Both the position numbers and the translations under genes were made by a program. From an uncultured Polymorphobacter sp. (lineage in GTDB: Bacteria > Pseudomonadota > Alphaproteobacteria > Sphingomonadales > Sphingomonadaceae), in the NCBI GenBank assembly GCA_937894055.1, contig CALDHQ010000259.1, forward strand, positions 1 to 8,094: 8,094 nucleotides of DNA. Direction: 5' to 3'. A model generated the notes under the pieces. That model saw only the letters and a list, made by a program, of their open reading frames with translations. It was not told where the DNA came from and ran no database searches. This document shows, piece by piece, positions 1 to 7,342 of this stretch. Numbering within the stretch: position 1 is the stretch's first letter; every line of letters begins with the position of its first letter.

Positions 1-216
1 ATCGCCCATGGCCACGCCGGCGCCTTGCAGCGTTTGCTCGAGCAGCGGAATGGCGCGCCGGATGTGGTCGCGCGACGCCAGTTCCGGTACCACGCCGCCG
101 TATTCCTCGTGCATGGCCACTTGCGAATGCAAGGCGTGGGACAGCAAGCCGCGTTGCGTGTCGTACAACGCAAGGCCGGTTTCATCGCAGGAAGATTCGA
201 CGCCGAGAACGATCAT
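1..216 (-). CDS. tsaD: tRNA threonylcarbamoyladenosine biosynthesis protein TsaD, N-terminal 72 residues (partial)
   Basis: TsaD (formerly Gcp/YgjD) is the catalytic subunit that transfers the threonylcarbamoyl group to adenosine 37 of ANN-decoding tRNAs in the cytoplasm. The start is the ATG at 216-214. The protein opens [14 protein letters not shown], the family's signature N-terminus, and continues with [20 protein letters not shown] at residues 30-49. The reading frame stays open to base 1, so the rest, including the metal-binding HxxxH, lies outside the window. Family members are about 340 residues long. The wording ([31 protein letters not shown]) is that of betaproteobacteria. Alphaproteobacterial TsaD usually reads LETSCDETAAA and PEIAARAH. 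The gene therefore does not match the taxonomic flavour of the core operon, which suggests this end belongs to a different genome. Confidence 0.93.
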   Translation of the reverse strand, partial: MIVLGVESSCDETGLALYDTQRGLLSHALHSQVAMHEEYGGVVPELASRDHIRRAIPLLEQTLQGAGVAMGD

Positions 217-275
217 GGAAGGTGCATAGAGTGGGGCAGAATGCGCCATTGTAAAGCACGCCAGCCACGCGCGCC
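217..275 (-). promoter_or_regulatory. Short upstream region of tsaD with a possible -10 element
   Basis: On the minus strand a TACAAT hexamer at 253-248 sits about 31 bases ahead of the tsaD ATG and resembles a sigma-70 -10 box. No recognisable TTGACA-like box lies 16-18 bases further upstream. That position falls in the GC-rich run at 265-280, where the sequence appears to change source, so the true -35 element may have been lost at the join. No good Shine-Dalgarno sequence precedes the ATG. The assignment rests on one hexamer only. Confidence 0.3.
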
Positions 276-440
276 CCCGCAGCACCGGGCGCAGGTCATA
301 TCCGATGTGGGCGATCGTGGGCTGGCACCAGGCGAAGGTCGGATCCGGGGCGCTGCAGACCAGCGAGACGTGTTGCGGCGCCAGAATGCCCCGTTGGGCG
401 AGATGCTGTTGGGCGGCGGCAAGAACGGCGACGTGCGCCT
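275..440 (-). pseudogene. Fragment of a LacI-type transcriptional regulator, effector-binding domain
   Basis: In one minus-strand frame this stretch reads [17 protein letters not shown] and then [20 protein letters not shown]. The pattern of a helix ending in RG, then VP-x-D-VSL, then a P-(S/T)-(I/V)-AH-(I/V) segment, is that of the periplasmic-binding-like sensor domain of LacI/GalR regulators. The DPxFAWCxPS form is one I associate with LacI-type proteins of high-GC Verrucomicrobia; that is recollection, not a search. There is no start codon, no DNA-binding domain and no natural C-terminus: the similarity fades at about 275 on one side and 430-445 on the other. It is best read as an internal piece of a gene joined to foreign DNA at both ends. 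Boundaries are approximate. Confidence 0.5.
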
Positions 441-597
441 GCTGCGCGCCGACGGCCAACCCGTCTCGTGGCTGCGCGCCGCCATCCGCTACACCGGCGA
501 CCGCAAGGTGTTCGGCGCGCCGCTGCTGGACTATCCGCTCAACGCCTTCGTGATGGAAGGCGCGCGCCGCGCGCTGCTGGCGCGCGTCGGCGGCCGC
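440..597 (+). pseudogene. Unrecognised coding-like fragment, plus strand
   Basis: I do not recognise this piece. On the plus strand it reads without stops as [18 protein letters not shown], then [20 protein letters not shown], then [15 protein letters not shown]. Codon choice is strongly GC-rich at third positions and the residue mix looks like a real folded protein. The [13 protein letters not shown] stretch recalls the helix of acyl-CoA dehydrogenases that contains R-x-x-FG-x-P, but the residues before and after do not support that family. It has no start or stop of its own. It follows the LacI-like piece and ends abruptly where the ribbon-helix-helix gene on the other strand begins to match its family, near 597-600. 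The longer open frame around it (25-747) crosses several joins and is not a gene. Confidence 0.35.
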
Positions 598-699
598 GGC
601 TTCGCGCAGCGCCGTCCAGAACAGTGGCTCGAGGCTGATCGAGGTGGCGTGACCGGCAATCTTGACCGAGCCTTTGACGAGGCCGGACTGGCGCGACAT
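598..699 (-). pseudogene. Ribbon-helix-helix domain protein, N-terminal part, broken at a join
   Basis: The ATG at 699-697 lies 22 bases after the phaB stop. The product begins [20 protein letters not shown] and continues [15 protein letters not shown]. This is the N-terminal half of the small ribbon-helix-helix proteins (RHH_4 type) common in alphaproteobacteria: a beta-strand ([12 protein letters not shown]) followed by helix 1 ([12 protein letters not shown]). Such proteins are usually about 70-100 residues and are presumed DNA-binding. Family resemblance stops after about residue 34 (base 598); the frame then runs on through arginine- and alanine-rich nonsense that is antisense to the plus-strand fragment next door. 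The gene is probably intact in the source genome and cut here by the join. No good ribosome binding site is visible; coupling to phaB is possible. Confidence 0.7.
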
Positions 700-721
700 C
701 AGCGGGCAACCACCGGCTGCA

Positions 722-1444
722 TCAGTACATGTGCTGCCCGCCGTTGATCGACATCGTCGAGCCGGTGACGAAGCCGGCGTCGTCGCCCACCAGGAACATC
801 ACGCCGCGTGCGATTTCGCTGGCCTTGCCGAGCCGGCCGACGGGGATTTTGGCGACGATCTTTTCGAGCACGTCGGCGGGCACAGCGGCGACCATGTCGG
901 TATCGATATAGCCCGGCGCGATGGCGTTGACGGTGATGCCGGCGCGCGCGCCTTCCTGCGCCAGCGCCTTGGTGAAGCCGTGGATGCCCGACTTGGCGGC
1001 GGCATAGTTGACCTGGCCGTACTGCCCGCCCTGCCCGTTGATCGAGCCGATGCTGACGATGCGGCCGAACTTGCGGTCGCGCATGCCGGGGAACACCGCC
1101 TTGGCCATGTTGAAGCAGCCGCCGAGGTTGACGTCGATGACTTCCTTCCACTGCGCATAGGTCATTTTCATCAGCACGCCGTCGCGGGTGATGCCGGCGT
1201 TGTTGACGAGCACATCGACCGGGCCGAGGTCGGCTTCGACCTTGGCGACGCCGGCCGCGCAGGCATCGAAATCGGCGACGTTCCACTTGTACGACGCGAT
1301 GCCGGTGCGCTTGGTGAATTCGGCCGCCTTGGCGTCATCGCCTCCGTAGTTCGCCGCCACGGTATAGCCAGCGTCGCGCAACGCGAGGCTGATCGCCTCG
1401 CCGATGCCGCGGGTGCCGCCGGTCACGATTGCCACACGAGCCAT
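722..1444 (-). CDS. phaB: Acetoacetyl-CoA reductase (PhaB), 240 residues
   Basis: PhaB is a cytoplasmic short-chain dehydrogenase/reductase that reduces acetoacetyl-CoA to (R)-3-hydroxybutyryl-CoA with NADPH, the second step of polyhydroxybutyrate synthesis. Visible features are the Rossmann nucleotide loop GGTRGIG (residues 9-15), the NNAG motif (81-84), and the catalytic Ser134, Tyr147 and Lys151 in [18 protein letters not shown]. The SxNGQ-G-Q-GQ-NY-A-AK pattern separates PhaB from the related FabG. The protein ends NGGQHMY, as PhaB proteins do, and the length is normal. The ATG at 1444 is preceded by GGGGAG about nine bases upstream, a good ribosome binding site. The gene sits 34 bases after hemH on the same strand and ahead of the truncated ribbon-helix-helix gene. 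No phaA or phaC is in the window. Confidence 0.95.
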   Translation of the reverse strand: MARVAIVTGGTRGIGEAISLALRDAGYTVAANYGGDDAKAAEFTKRTGIASYKWNVADFDACAAGVAKVEADLGPVDVLVNNAGITRDGVLMKMTYAQWKEVIDVNLGGCFNMAKAVFPGMRDRKFGRIVSIGSINGQGGQYGQVNYAAAKSGIHGFTKALAQEGARAGITVNAIAPGYIDTDMVAAVPADVLEKIVAKIPVGRLGKASEIARGVMFLVGDDAGFVTGSTMSINGGQHMY

Positions 1445-1478
1445 GTCTCAAAACTCCCCAGTCGGTTACCTGCGCAGA

Positions 1479-2495
1479 CTAGGACGCGGGCACCCATCCG
1501 GCAAGTTCGCGCGCGAGTAAATCTGCGAGCATTTTGAGGCCCGGTGCATCGGCGTTGAGACAGGACAGATAGGCGAAGGACTCGCCACCGGCTTCGAGGA
1601 AAGTCTCGCGCCCCTGCATCGCGATTTCTTCGAGCGTTTCGAGGTTATCCGCCGAAAATCCCGGCGACACCACCGCCAGCTTGCGCACGCCCTGCCCCGG
1701 CAGTTCGGCGAGCGTCTTGTCGGTATAGGGCTTGAGCCATTCGGCGCGGCCGAGCCGCGACTGGAAGCTCATCTGCACCGGCAGGTCGAGCGCCTCGCCG
1801 AGCAGCCGCGCGGTCTTGGCGCAGTGGCAGTGATAGGGGTCGCCGAGTTCGAGCGTGCGCTGCGGCATGCCGTGGAACGACGCCAGCAGCAGCTCGGGGC
1901 GGAAGTCGAGGCCGGCAATCTGGTCGCGCACCGAGACTGCGAGCGCATCGATATACGCCGGGTCATCATGGTACGGCGCAAGCGTCCGCAGCGCCGGTTG
2001 CCAGCGCCATGCGGTCAGCGTTTCGAAGACCTTGTCATTGACCGTCGCCGTCGTCGCACCCGAATATTGCGGGTAGAGCGGCGCGATCAGGATGCGGTTG
2101 CAGCCCGCCGCCTTGAGCGCTGCCAGCCGGTCGGGGATCGACGGATTGCCGTAGCGCATCGCCCAGTCGACGATGACACCGTCACCGAAATGCGCCGCCA
2201 TTGCTGCGGCCTGTTCGCGGGTGATGCGGCGCAGTGGCGATTCGCCGGGGTCGGTGCCTTCCCAGATCTTGGCGTAGTTCGCCGCGGTCTTGCTGGGGCG
2301 GGTGTTGAGGATGATGCCGCGCAGGATCGGCTGCCAGACGATTTGCGGAATCTCGACAACGCGGCGATCGGACAGGAATTCGCCGAGGTAGCGCTTGACG
2401 CTGGCACGGTCGGGCGCGTCAGGGGTGCCGAGGTTGACCAGCAGCACGCCAACGCGCGGCGTCAGAACCGGCGGGTGGCCGTCAGGTAGCTGCAC
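1479..2495 (-). CDS. hemH: Ferrochelatase (HemH), 338 residues
   Basis: Ferrochelatase inserts ferrous iron into protoporphyrin IX, the last step of heme b synthesis, at the inner face of the cytoplasmic membrane. The N-terminal region has VGVLLVNLGTPDAP (residues 15-28). The conserved active-site histidine is His208 in SFHGMP, and the acidic metal-path segment is at 280-291 (FSADNLETLEEI, with Glu287 and Glu290). The segment GDPYHCHCAKT (218-228) is typical of the family, and the length is normal. The start is a GTG at 2495-2493: there is no ATG before the conserved N-terminus, and AAGG lies seven bases upstream inside the end of the preceding gene. Only two bases separate this start from the stop of the molybdopterin subunit gene, so translation is probably coupled. 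Confidence 0.96.
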   Translation of the reverse strand: MQLPDGHPPVLTPRVGVLLVNLGTPDAPDRASVKRYLGEFLSDRRVVEIPQIVWQPILRGIILNTRPSKTAANYAKIWEGTDPGESPLRRITREQAAAMAAHFGDGVIVDWAMRYGNPSIPDRLAALKAAGCNRILIAPLYPQYSGATTATVNDKVFETLTAWRWQPALRTLAPYHDDPAYIDALAVSVRDQIAGLDFRPELLLASFHGMPQRTLELGDPYHCHCAKTARLLGEALDLPVQMSFQSRLGRAEWLKPYTDKTLAELPGQGVRKLAVVSPGFSADNLETLEEIAMQGRETFLEAGGESFAYLSCLNADAPGLKMLADLLARELAGWVPAS

Positions 2496-2497
2496 CG

Positions 2498-4801
2498 TCA
2501 GACCTTGCCGACCAGCGGCAGGTCACGGAAGCGTTTGCCGGTCACGGCGAACAGCGCATTGGCGACCGCAGGGGCGACCGGTGGCGTGCCGGGTTCACCG
2601 ACGCCGCCGGGTGGTGCCGTGCTCGGGATGATGGTGACCTGCGTCGCGGGTGCCTGCGCCATCGACAGCAGGGGCGCGCCGTTGAAGTTGGTCGCGGTGG
2701 TACGGCCGCCCTCGAACTGGATATCGCCCGTCAGCGCGGCGCTCAGCCCGAACAGCATCGCGCCTTCGACTTGCGCGGCGACGATGCCGGGGTTGACGAC
2801 CTGCCCGCAGTCGATCGCGCCCGACAGCCGCCGCACGGTGATCTCGCCAGGCTTGGCGGCGACTTCGGCGATGACCGCGACGATGCTGCCGAAGCTTTCG
2901 TGGATCGCAATGCCGCGTGCCACACCGAGTTCGACGATGCCGAGTGGCCCGCCGATGCGCATGACGGCGCGCAGCACGGCGGCATGGCGCGGGCTGTTGT
3001 GGAGCAGCGCCAGCCGGAACGCGAACGGGTCGGCACCGGCGGCGTGCGCGAGTTCATCGATGAAGCTTTCGACGAAGAAGCCGGTGAAGCTGTGGCCGAC
3101 CGAGCGCCAGATGCCCGACGCCACCGGCAGGTCGACGAGCGCATGTTCGGCGAGCACCGCGCCGAGGTCATAGGGCAGATCGAACGCGCCCTCGATCGAG
3201 CCGGCGCCGGCCTTGGGCGCATCGCTGGCGAGGCTTGGCATGACGCGGCGCATCATCGACCACGCCGGGTCGGGCACCGCAATGCGCGCGCCCCAGGCGC
3301 CGACGCGTTTGCCGGCGGCGGTGGTTTCGAGTTGGCCGCGCATCCGCGCCACCGCGGCGGGGCGGAACTTGTCCTGCGCGATGTCTTCGGCGCGGCTGTA
3401 GATGAGCTGCACCGGGCGCTTGGTGGCGCGCGCGATCAGCGCCGCCTGGACGATGCAATCGACCTCGACCTTGCGCCCGAAGCCGCCGCCGAGCAGCGTC
3501 GGATAGACGGTGACGTCCTTGTCCTCGATGCCGAGCGCGCGCGAAACCGCCCAGGTCGCGAGCGTCAGCGACTGCGTCGGCGCCCAGACTTCGACATGGC
3601 CATCGGTGATGCGCGCGGTGGCGTTCATCGGCTCAAGGCAGGCATGCGCGAGGAACGGCACGCTGTAGGTCGCGGTGATGGTGCCGGGCTTGGCGAGCAA
3701 GGCCGCAGCATCGCCCTCGTCCTGCGCGACGGCGATTTCGCCGGTATCGAGGCCGTCGTGCAGCGCCTTTGCCATCCACGGCCCGGCGGGCTTGGGCTGC
3801 GCGGCAAACTGCGGCGCGGCGGCATCGAGCGCGTTGTTGGCGAGCCACCAGCTGGTGCCGACCACGGCGACCCAAGTCGGTCCCTTCACCACGTCGAGCA
3901 CGCCCGGCACGGCGCGGGCGGCGGCGACATTGGCGCCAGTCAGTGCCGGGTCGCCTGTCGGCCCCGAGCGCACCGCGGCATAAACCAGCCCGGGCAGGCG
4001 GACATCGCTGCCGAAGCGCGCGCTGCCATTGGTTTTGGCGGGAATGTCGATGCGCTGAACGGCCTTGCCCATCAGGCGGTTCTTCGACGGACTGCGCAGC
4101 GTCGGCTCGCTCGGCATGTCCTCCTGCGCGGCCTCACCGGCAATGTCGGCGAAGCGGATGCGGTTGGCCTTGTAGATGACGAAGCCGTTGGCGGTGTCGA
4201 GGTCTTCCCAATCGGCATCCCAGCGGCGCGCGGCGGCCTTGCACAGCATCTCGCGCGCGGCAGCGCCGGCGAGCCGCAGCGTTGGTTCATAGGCGCGCAC
4301 CGAGCTGCTGCCGCCGGTCAGCTGGACCTCGAAGCGGCTCATGACCTCGCCGATGCCCCAGTTGGCAATGCCGCGAAACAGCGCGGGCATTTTTTTGGTA
4401 GCGTCAGACGCCATGCCGCGATTGGCATAGACCGGGTTGAGCGGCGCCGGTTCGACGCCGACGGTGTTCCAGTCGGCACCGAGTTCGTCGGCGAGGATCT
4501 GCGGCAGTGCGGTGTACACGCCCTGCCCCATTTCGGCCTGCGGTACCGCGACAATGACGCGGCCATCGGTGCCGATCTTGAGCCAGCCGTTGATGCGCGA
4601 TTCGTCGGGGCCGGCGACCCAGTTGAGCCGCTGCTTGCGCGGCCACACCGCATAGCCGAGCAGCAGCCCGCCGACGGCGCCGGTGCCGATCAAGATGTTG
4701 CGGCGCGTCGTGCCGCGCTTCGGGGGCGGCGGCGGGGCGACCGGCGCCGCGGCGGGTGCAGCTTCGGGCGTTGTTTCGGAGGTGATTTCAGGCTCGCTCA
4801 T
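2498..4801 (-). CDS. Tat-exported xanthine-dehydrogenase-family molybdopterin-binding subunit (IorB type), 767 residues
   Basis: This is the large molybdenum-cofactor subunit of a molybdenum hydroxylase, of the isoquinoline 1-oxidoreductase beta-subunit (IorB) type, which oxidises aldehydes or N-heterocycles using water as oxygen donor. The substrate cannot be told from sequence. After an Ala/Pro-rich leader (residues 12-27) comes a twin-arginine signal TTRRNILIG (Arg33-Arg34) and a hydrophobic segment to about 53, so the folded protein should be exported and may stay membrane-anchored. Other marks are EMGQGVYTALPQI (90-102), LEPMNATA (389-396), the cofactor loop GGGFGRK (438-444), and GVGEPGTPP near the C-terminus with Glu736 at the expected catalytic position. 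Such subunits normally pair with a small [2Fe-2S] protein and a cytochrome c; neither gene is visible here. It lies 56 bases after nadC and 2 bases before hemH. Confidence 0.9.
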   Translation of the reverse strand: MSEPEITSETTPEAAPAAAPVAPPPPPKRGTTRRNILIGTGAVGGLLLGYAVWPRKQRLNWVAGPDESRINGWLKIGTDGRVIVAVPQAEMGQGVYTALPQILADELGADWNTVGVEPAPLNPVYANRGMASDATKKMPALFRGIANWGIGEVMSRFEVQLTGGSSSVRAYEPTLRLAGAAAREMLCKAAARRWDADWEDLDTANGFVIYKANRIRFADIAGEAAQEDMPSEPTLRSPSKNRLMGKAVQRIDIPAKTNGSARFGSDVRLPGLVYAAVRSGPTGDPALTGANVAAARAVPGVLDVVKGPTWVAVVGTSWWLANNALDAAAPQFAAQPKPAGPWMAKALHDGLDTGEIAVAQDEGDAAALLAKPGTITATYSVPFLAHACLEPMNATARITDGHVEVWAPTQSLTLATWAVSRALGIEDKDVTVYPTLLGGGFGRKVEVDCIVQAALIARATKRPVQLIYSRAEDIAQDKFRPAAVARMRGQLETTAAGKRVGAWGARIAVPDPAWSMMRRVMPSLASDAPKAGAGSIEGAFDLPYDLGAVLAEHALVDLPVASGIWRSVGHSFTGFFVESFIDELAHAAGADPFAFRLALLHNSPRHAAVLRAVMRIGGPLGIVELGVARGIAIHESFGSIVAVIAEVAAKPGEITVRRLSGAIDCGQVVNPGIVAAQVEGAMLFGLSAALTGDIQFEGGRTTATNFNGAPLLSMAQAPATQVTIIPSTAPPGGVGEPGTPPVAPAVANALFAVTGKRFRDLPLVGKV

Positions 4802-4857
4802 GACGCGGTTCTAGCGGCTGTCGCGGCGCTTGTCGCGCCCCGCAATGACGCAGCATC

Positions 4858-5703
4858 TTAAGCGAAATCGAGCCCGATATCGGCGGCGGGTGCGCTCTGC
4901 GTGATGCGGCCAACGCTAATGTAGGTCACCCCGGTTTCGGCGATGGCGCGGATGGTGTTGAGGTTGACGCCGCCCGAGGCTTCGGTCGGCACGCGCCCGG
5001 CGATCAGCGCGACGGCTTCGCGCAGCATCGGCGGCCCCATGTTATCGAGCAGCAAGCGGTCGGCACCCGCAGCGAGTGCGGGCGGAATCTGGTCCAGCGA
5101 ATCGACTTCGACAACGATGTCGTGCAGCCCCGCGGCCTTAGCAGCGCGCACCGCGGCCTCAACACCGCCGGCCACCGCAATATGGTTGTCCTTGATCATC
5201 ACGCCGTCATCGAGGCGCATCCGGTGGTTGGTCGCGCCGCCCATCCGCGTCGCGTATTTTTCGAGCACCCGCAGCCCCGGCAACGTCTTGCGCGTATCGA
5301 GCAGGATGGCGCCGGTGCCGTGGATGGCATCGACATATTGGCGCGTCAGCGTCGCGATGCCGGTCAGATGCTGGACGGTGTTGAGCGCCGAGCGTTCGGC
5401 GGTCAGCAGCGCGCGGGCATTGGCGCTGATGCGCAGCAACGCGCTGCCGGCCGGCAGATGATCGCCGTCATGCGCGACGACTTCGAAATGCGCCTGCGGG
5501 TCGAGCGCGCGGATGAAGGCGAGCGCCAGCGGCAGGCCGGCGACAACGACCTCGTCGCGGCTCGCCATCACGGCGTGGAGTTGCGCGTCGGCGGGAATGA
5601 CCGCGGCCGAGGTACGGTCACCGCCGCTGCCAAGGTCTTCGGCGAGCGTCGACTTGATGAAGGCGTCAAGGTCGAAGCCGGCGAGTGCGAACGGTTCAGT
5701 CAC
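4858..5703 (-). CDS. nadC: Nicotinate-nucleotide pyrophosphorylase (carboxylating), 281 residues
   Basis: NadC (quinolinate phosphoribosyltransferase) turns quinolinate and PRPP into nicotinate mononucleotide, carbon dioxide and pyrophosphate, the third step of de novo NAD synthesis. Visible motifs are the N-terminal [12 protein letters not shown] (21-32), AERSALN (102-108), [10 protein letters not shown] (136-145), [10 protein letters not shown] (155-164), KDNHI (171-175) and LLLDNM, all near the quinolinate/PRPP site, plus a C-terminal [11 protein letters not shown] segment. Length is typical. The start is a GTG at 5703-5701 that overlaps the end of nadA by eight bases. A GGTGAAAG stretch just upstream could serve as a weak binding site, but ribosomes finishing nadA probably re-initiate here. 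This is the natural next step after NadA, so the pair is a genuine pathway unit. Confidence 0.97.
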   Translation of the reverse strand: MTEPFALAGFDLDAFIKSTLAEDLGSGGDRTSAAVIPADAQLHAVMASRDEVVVAGLPLALAFIRALDPQAHFEVVAHDGDHLPAGSALLRISANARALLTAERSALNTVQHLTGIATLTRQYVDAIHGTGAILLDTRKTLPGLRVLEKYATRMGGATNHRMRLDDGVMIKDNHIAVAGGVEAAVRAAKAAGLHDIVVEVDSLDQIPPALAAGADRLLLDNMGPPMLREAVALIAGRVPTEASGGVNLNTIRAIAETGVTYISVGRITQSAPAADIGLDFA

Positions 5704-6694
5704 CTTTCACCGCCACCGGCGAAGCGTTAGCCGCCATTTCGAGCATACGGTCGAGCGGCACCTTGGCGCGCAGCCGGATGTCCTCGGGCACGATGATTTC
5801 GGGTTTGAGGTCGCGCAGGCACAGGTAGAGCTTTTCGAGCGTGTTGAGCGCCATGAACGGGCAGGTATTGCAGCTGCAATTGCCGTCGGCACCCGGCGCG
5901 CCGATGAAGGTCTTGTGCGGCGCCTTCAACTGCATCTGGTGGATGATGTTGGGCTCGGTGGCGACGATCAGCGTCTGTTCGGGCGACTTGAGCGCATAGT
6001 CGAGGATGCCGCTGGTCGCGCCGATATAGTCGGCGAGTTCGAGGATCGGCGCCGGGCATTCGGGGTGCGCGAGCACCGGTGCGGCGGGGTTGAGCGCCTT
6101 GAGCTTGAGCAATTCGGTCACCGAAAAGCGCTCGTGGACGATGCAGCTGCCGTCCCAGAGCAGCATGTCGCGGCCGGTCTTGCGGTTGAGCCAGGCGCCG
6201 AGGTGCTTGTCGGGGGCGAACAGGATTTTCTGGTCGCGCGGCAGCTGGTTGATGATGCGTTCGGCCGATGACGAGGTAACGATGATATCCGAGTGCGCTT
6301 TCACCGCCGCCGAGCAGTTGATGTAGGTCAGGCTGATGTGATCGGGGTGCGCGGCACGGAACGCGCCAAATTCCTCCGGCGGGCATGAATCCTCGAGGCT
6401 GCAACCCGCGGCCATGTCGGGCAGCACGACGGTTTTTTGCGGGGACAGGATCTTCGCGACTTCGGCCATGAAGCGCACGCCGCAGAACGCGATGACATCG
6501 GCATCGGTGGCAGCAGCCTTGCGGCTGAGGTCGAGGCTGTCGCCGACGAAATCGGCGAGGTCCTGCAGCACCGGGTCCTGATAATAATGCGCCAGGATGA
6601 CGGCGTTCTTCTCCTTGCGCAGCCGGGCGATTTCGGCGTGCAGGTCGATGCCGTCAAGGGCACCGCGGCCGAGCGGGTTGAGGCGAGCGTCCAT
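5696..6694 (-). CDS. nadA: Quinolinate synthase (NadA), 332 residues
   Basis: NadA condenses iminoaspartate (made by NadB or aspartate dehydrogenase) with dihydroxyacetone phosphate to give quinolinate, using a [4Fe-4S] cluster. Three repeated sub-domains are expected. The three cluster cysteines should be Cys98 ([10 protein letters not shown]), Cys213 (AHPECPAP) and Cys278 ([10 protein letters not shown]), by position relative to the known family pattern. Other marks are ILAHYYQ (33-39), the first-domain GDSLDLS (51-57) and FCGVRFMAE (70-78). Length is normal for the family. The ATG at 6694-6692 has GAAAGG seven bases upstream, lying over the final codons of the DUF4230 gene, whose stop is only three bases away. 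No nadB is in the window; the donor of iminoaspartate must be encoded elsewhere. Confidence 0.97.
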   Translation of the reverse strand: MDARLNPLGRGALDGIDLHAEIARLRKEKNAVILAHYYQDPVLQDLADFVGDSLDLSRKAAATDADVIAFCGVRFMAEVAKILSPQKTVVLPDMAAGCSLEDSCPPEEFGAFRAAHPDHISLTYINCSAAVKAHSDIIVTSSSAERIINQLPRDQKILFAPDKHLGAWLNRKTGRDMLLWDGSCIVHERFSVTELLKLKALNPAAPVLAHPECPAPILELADYIGATSGILDYALKSPEQTLIVATEPNIIHQMQLKAPHKTFIGAPGADGNCSCNTCPFMALNTLEKLYLCLRDLKPEIIVPEDIRLRAKVPLDRMLEMAANASPVAVKGD

Positions 6695-6697
6695 GGT

Positions 6698-7342
6698 CTA
6701 GCCTTTCAGCAATGCTTCGCTGCGGAAGCGAACGGTAACGGTGGGCGTGAACCCGGCGGCGACCAGCGGCGCGGCAAAGTTCGCCTGCAGCGCGGCGCGG
6801 CCGGCTTCTTTGGCGGCGCCCATGAAGAGCGGCTCGCGCGCCTTGCGACCGATATCGTCGCGCGCCACGGCCAGGCTCTTTTGCAGGATGCGCTCGCGGT
6901 CATCGCCGGTCGCCAGATCGACGCCATCGACCAGCACGCGGGCGCGGGCGCCGTCGATATTGGCCTCGGTCGGCACCGGATCGGGGACGACGACGACCAG
7001 CGTCCGCGTCTTGGCGTCCCAGTTGAAATTGCCGCGGTCCAGCGTCGACAGATTGACGACATAACGCACCGACCCCGGCACGATGACCCAGGTCGTGGTG
7101 TCGAGCGCGTCGATCAGGCCTTCGTGCGGCGTCTTGACGATCGAATAGAGCTGCGCGCCGAAGACGCTGAGGTCGTTCATCTTGTGCACCGACGTCACCA
7201 GCGTCGCGACGACATCCTCATCACCGCCGAGCCGCGTCAGGAAGCCGCTGACCGGCGCCGGCAGCTTCTCGATGAGCTGCGGGCCATAGGCGATGCCCAA
7301 ACCGAGCGCGACAACGCCGACGAGGAGCGTGCCGCCCCTCAT
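6698..7342 (-). CDS. DUF4230 domain-containing membrane-anchored protein, 214 residues
   Basis: The function is unknown. Residues 5-20 (TLLVGVVALGLGIAYG) form one hydrophobic segment right after a short basic N-terminus, so the protein is probably anchored in the inner membrane with its bulk in the periplasm, or is a secreted protein with an uncleaved signal. The body fits DUF4230: NDLSVFGAQLYSIVKT (56-71), then a strand-rich part with WVIVPGSVRYVVNLSTLD (85-102) and the RTLVVVVPDP stretch, and a helical C-terminal half. No catalytic motif or cysteine pair is visible. The ATG at 7342-7340 overlaps the stop of the upstream hydrolase as ATGA, and the stop is three bases from nadA, so all three genes should be translated from one message. 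Confidence 0.82.
   Translation of the reverse strand: MRGGTLLVGVVALGLGIAYGPQLIEKLPAPVSGFLTRLGGDEDVVATLVTSVHKMNDLSVFGAQLYSIVKTPHEGLIDALDTTTWVIVPGSVRYVVNLSTLDRGNFNWDAKTRTLVVVVPDPVPTEANIDGARARVLVDGVDLATGDDRERILQKSLAVARDDIGRKAREPLFMGAAKEAGRAALQANFAAPLVAAGFTPTVTVRFRSEALLKG

Noticed and set aside
590..597. NotI-type GCGGCCGC next to the left core boundary, as evidence of a cloning site
   Set aside because: Such an octamer is expected by chance in DNA of this composition, and the other joins do not share it or a common GATC site.
25..747. A 240-residue plus-strand open frame
   Set aside because: It runs antisense to tsaD, then antisense to the LacI-like piece, then through the unknown fragment, then antisense to the ribbon-helix-helix gene and the end of phaB. 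Only about 440-597 of it looks coding.
699..1286. A 195-residue minus-strand open frame overlapping phaB
   Set aside because: It is an arginine-rich frame-shifted shadow of phaB, which itself has all catalytic residues.
662..1537. A 291-residue plus-strand open frame opposite phaB and the end of hemH
   Set aside because: It is an antisense shadow with Asp/His/Ala-rich composition and no recognisable motif.
4825..4839. A small hairpin (GGCGC, five-base loop, GCGCC) in the nadC to molybdopterin-subunit gap
   Set aside because: The stem is only five base pairs, there is no T-run after it, and such pairs are common by chance in DNA this GC-rich.
2771..4861. A 696-residue open frame on the plus strand opposite the molybdopterin subunit gene
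   Set aside because: It mirrors the GC-biased codons of the real gene, is rich in Arg, Gly, Asp and His with no motif, and the minus-strand protein has clear family motifs throughout.
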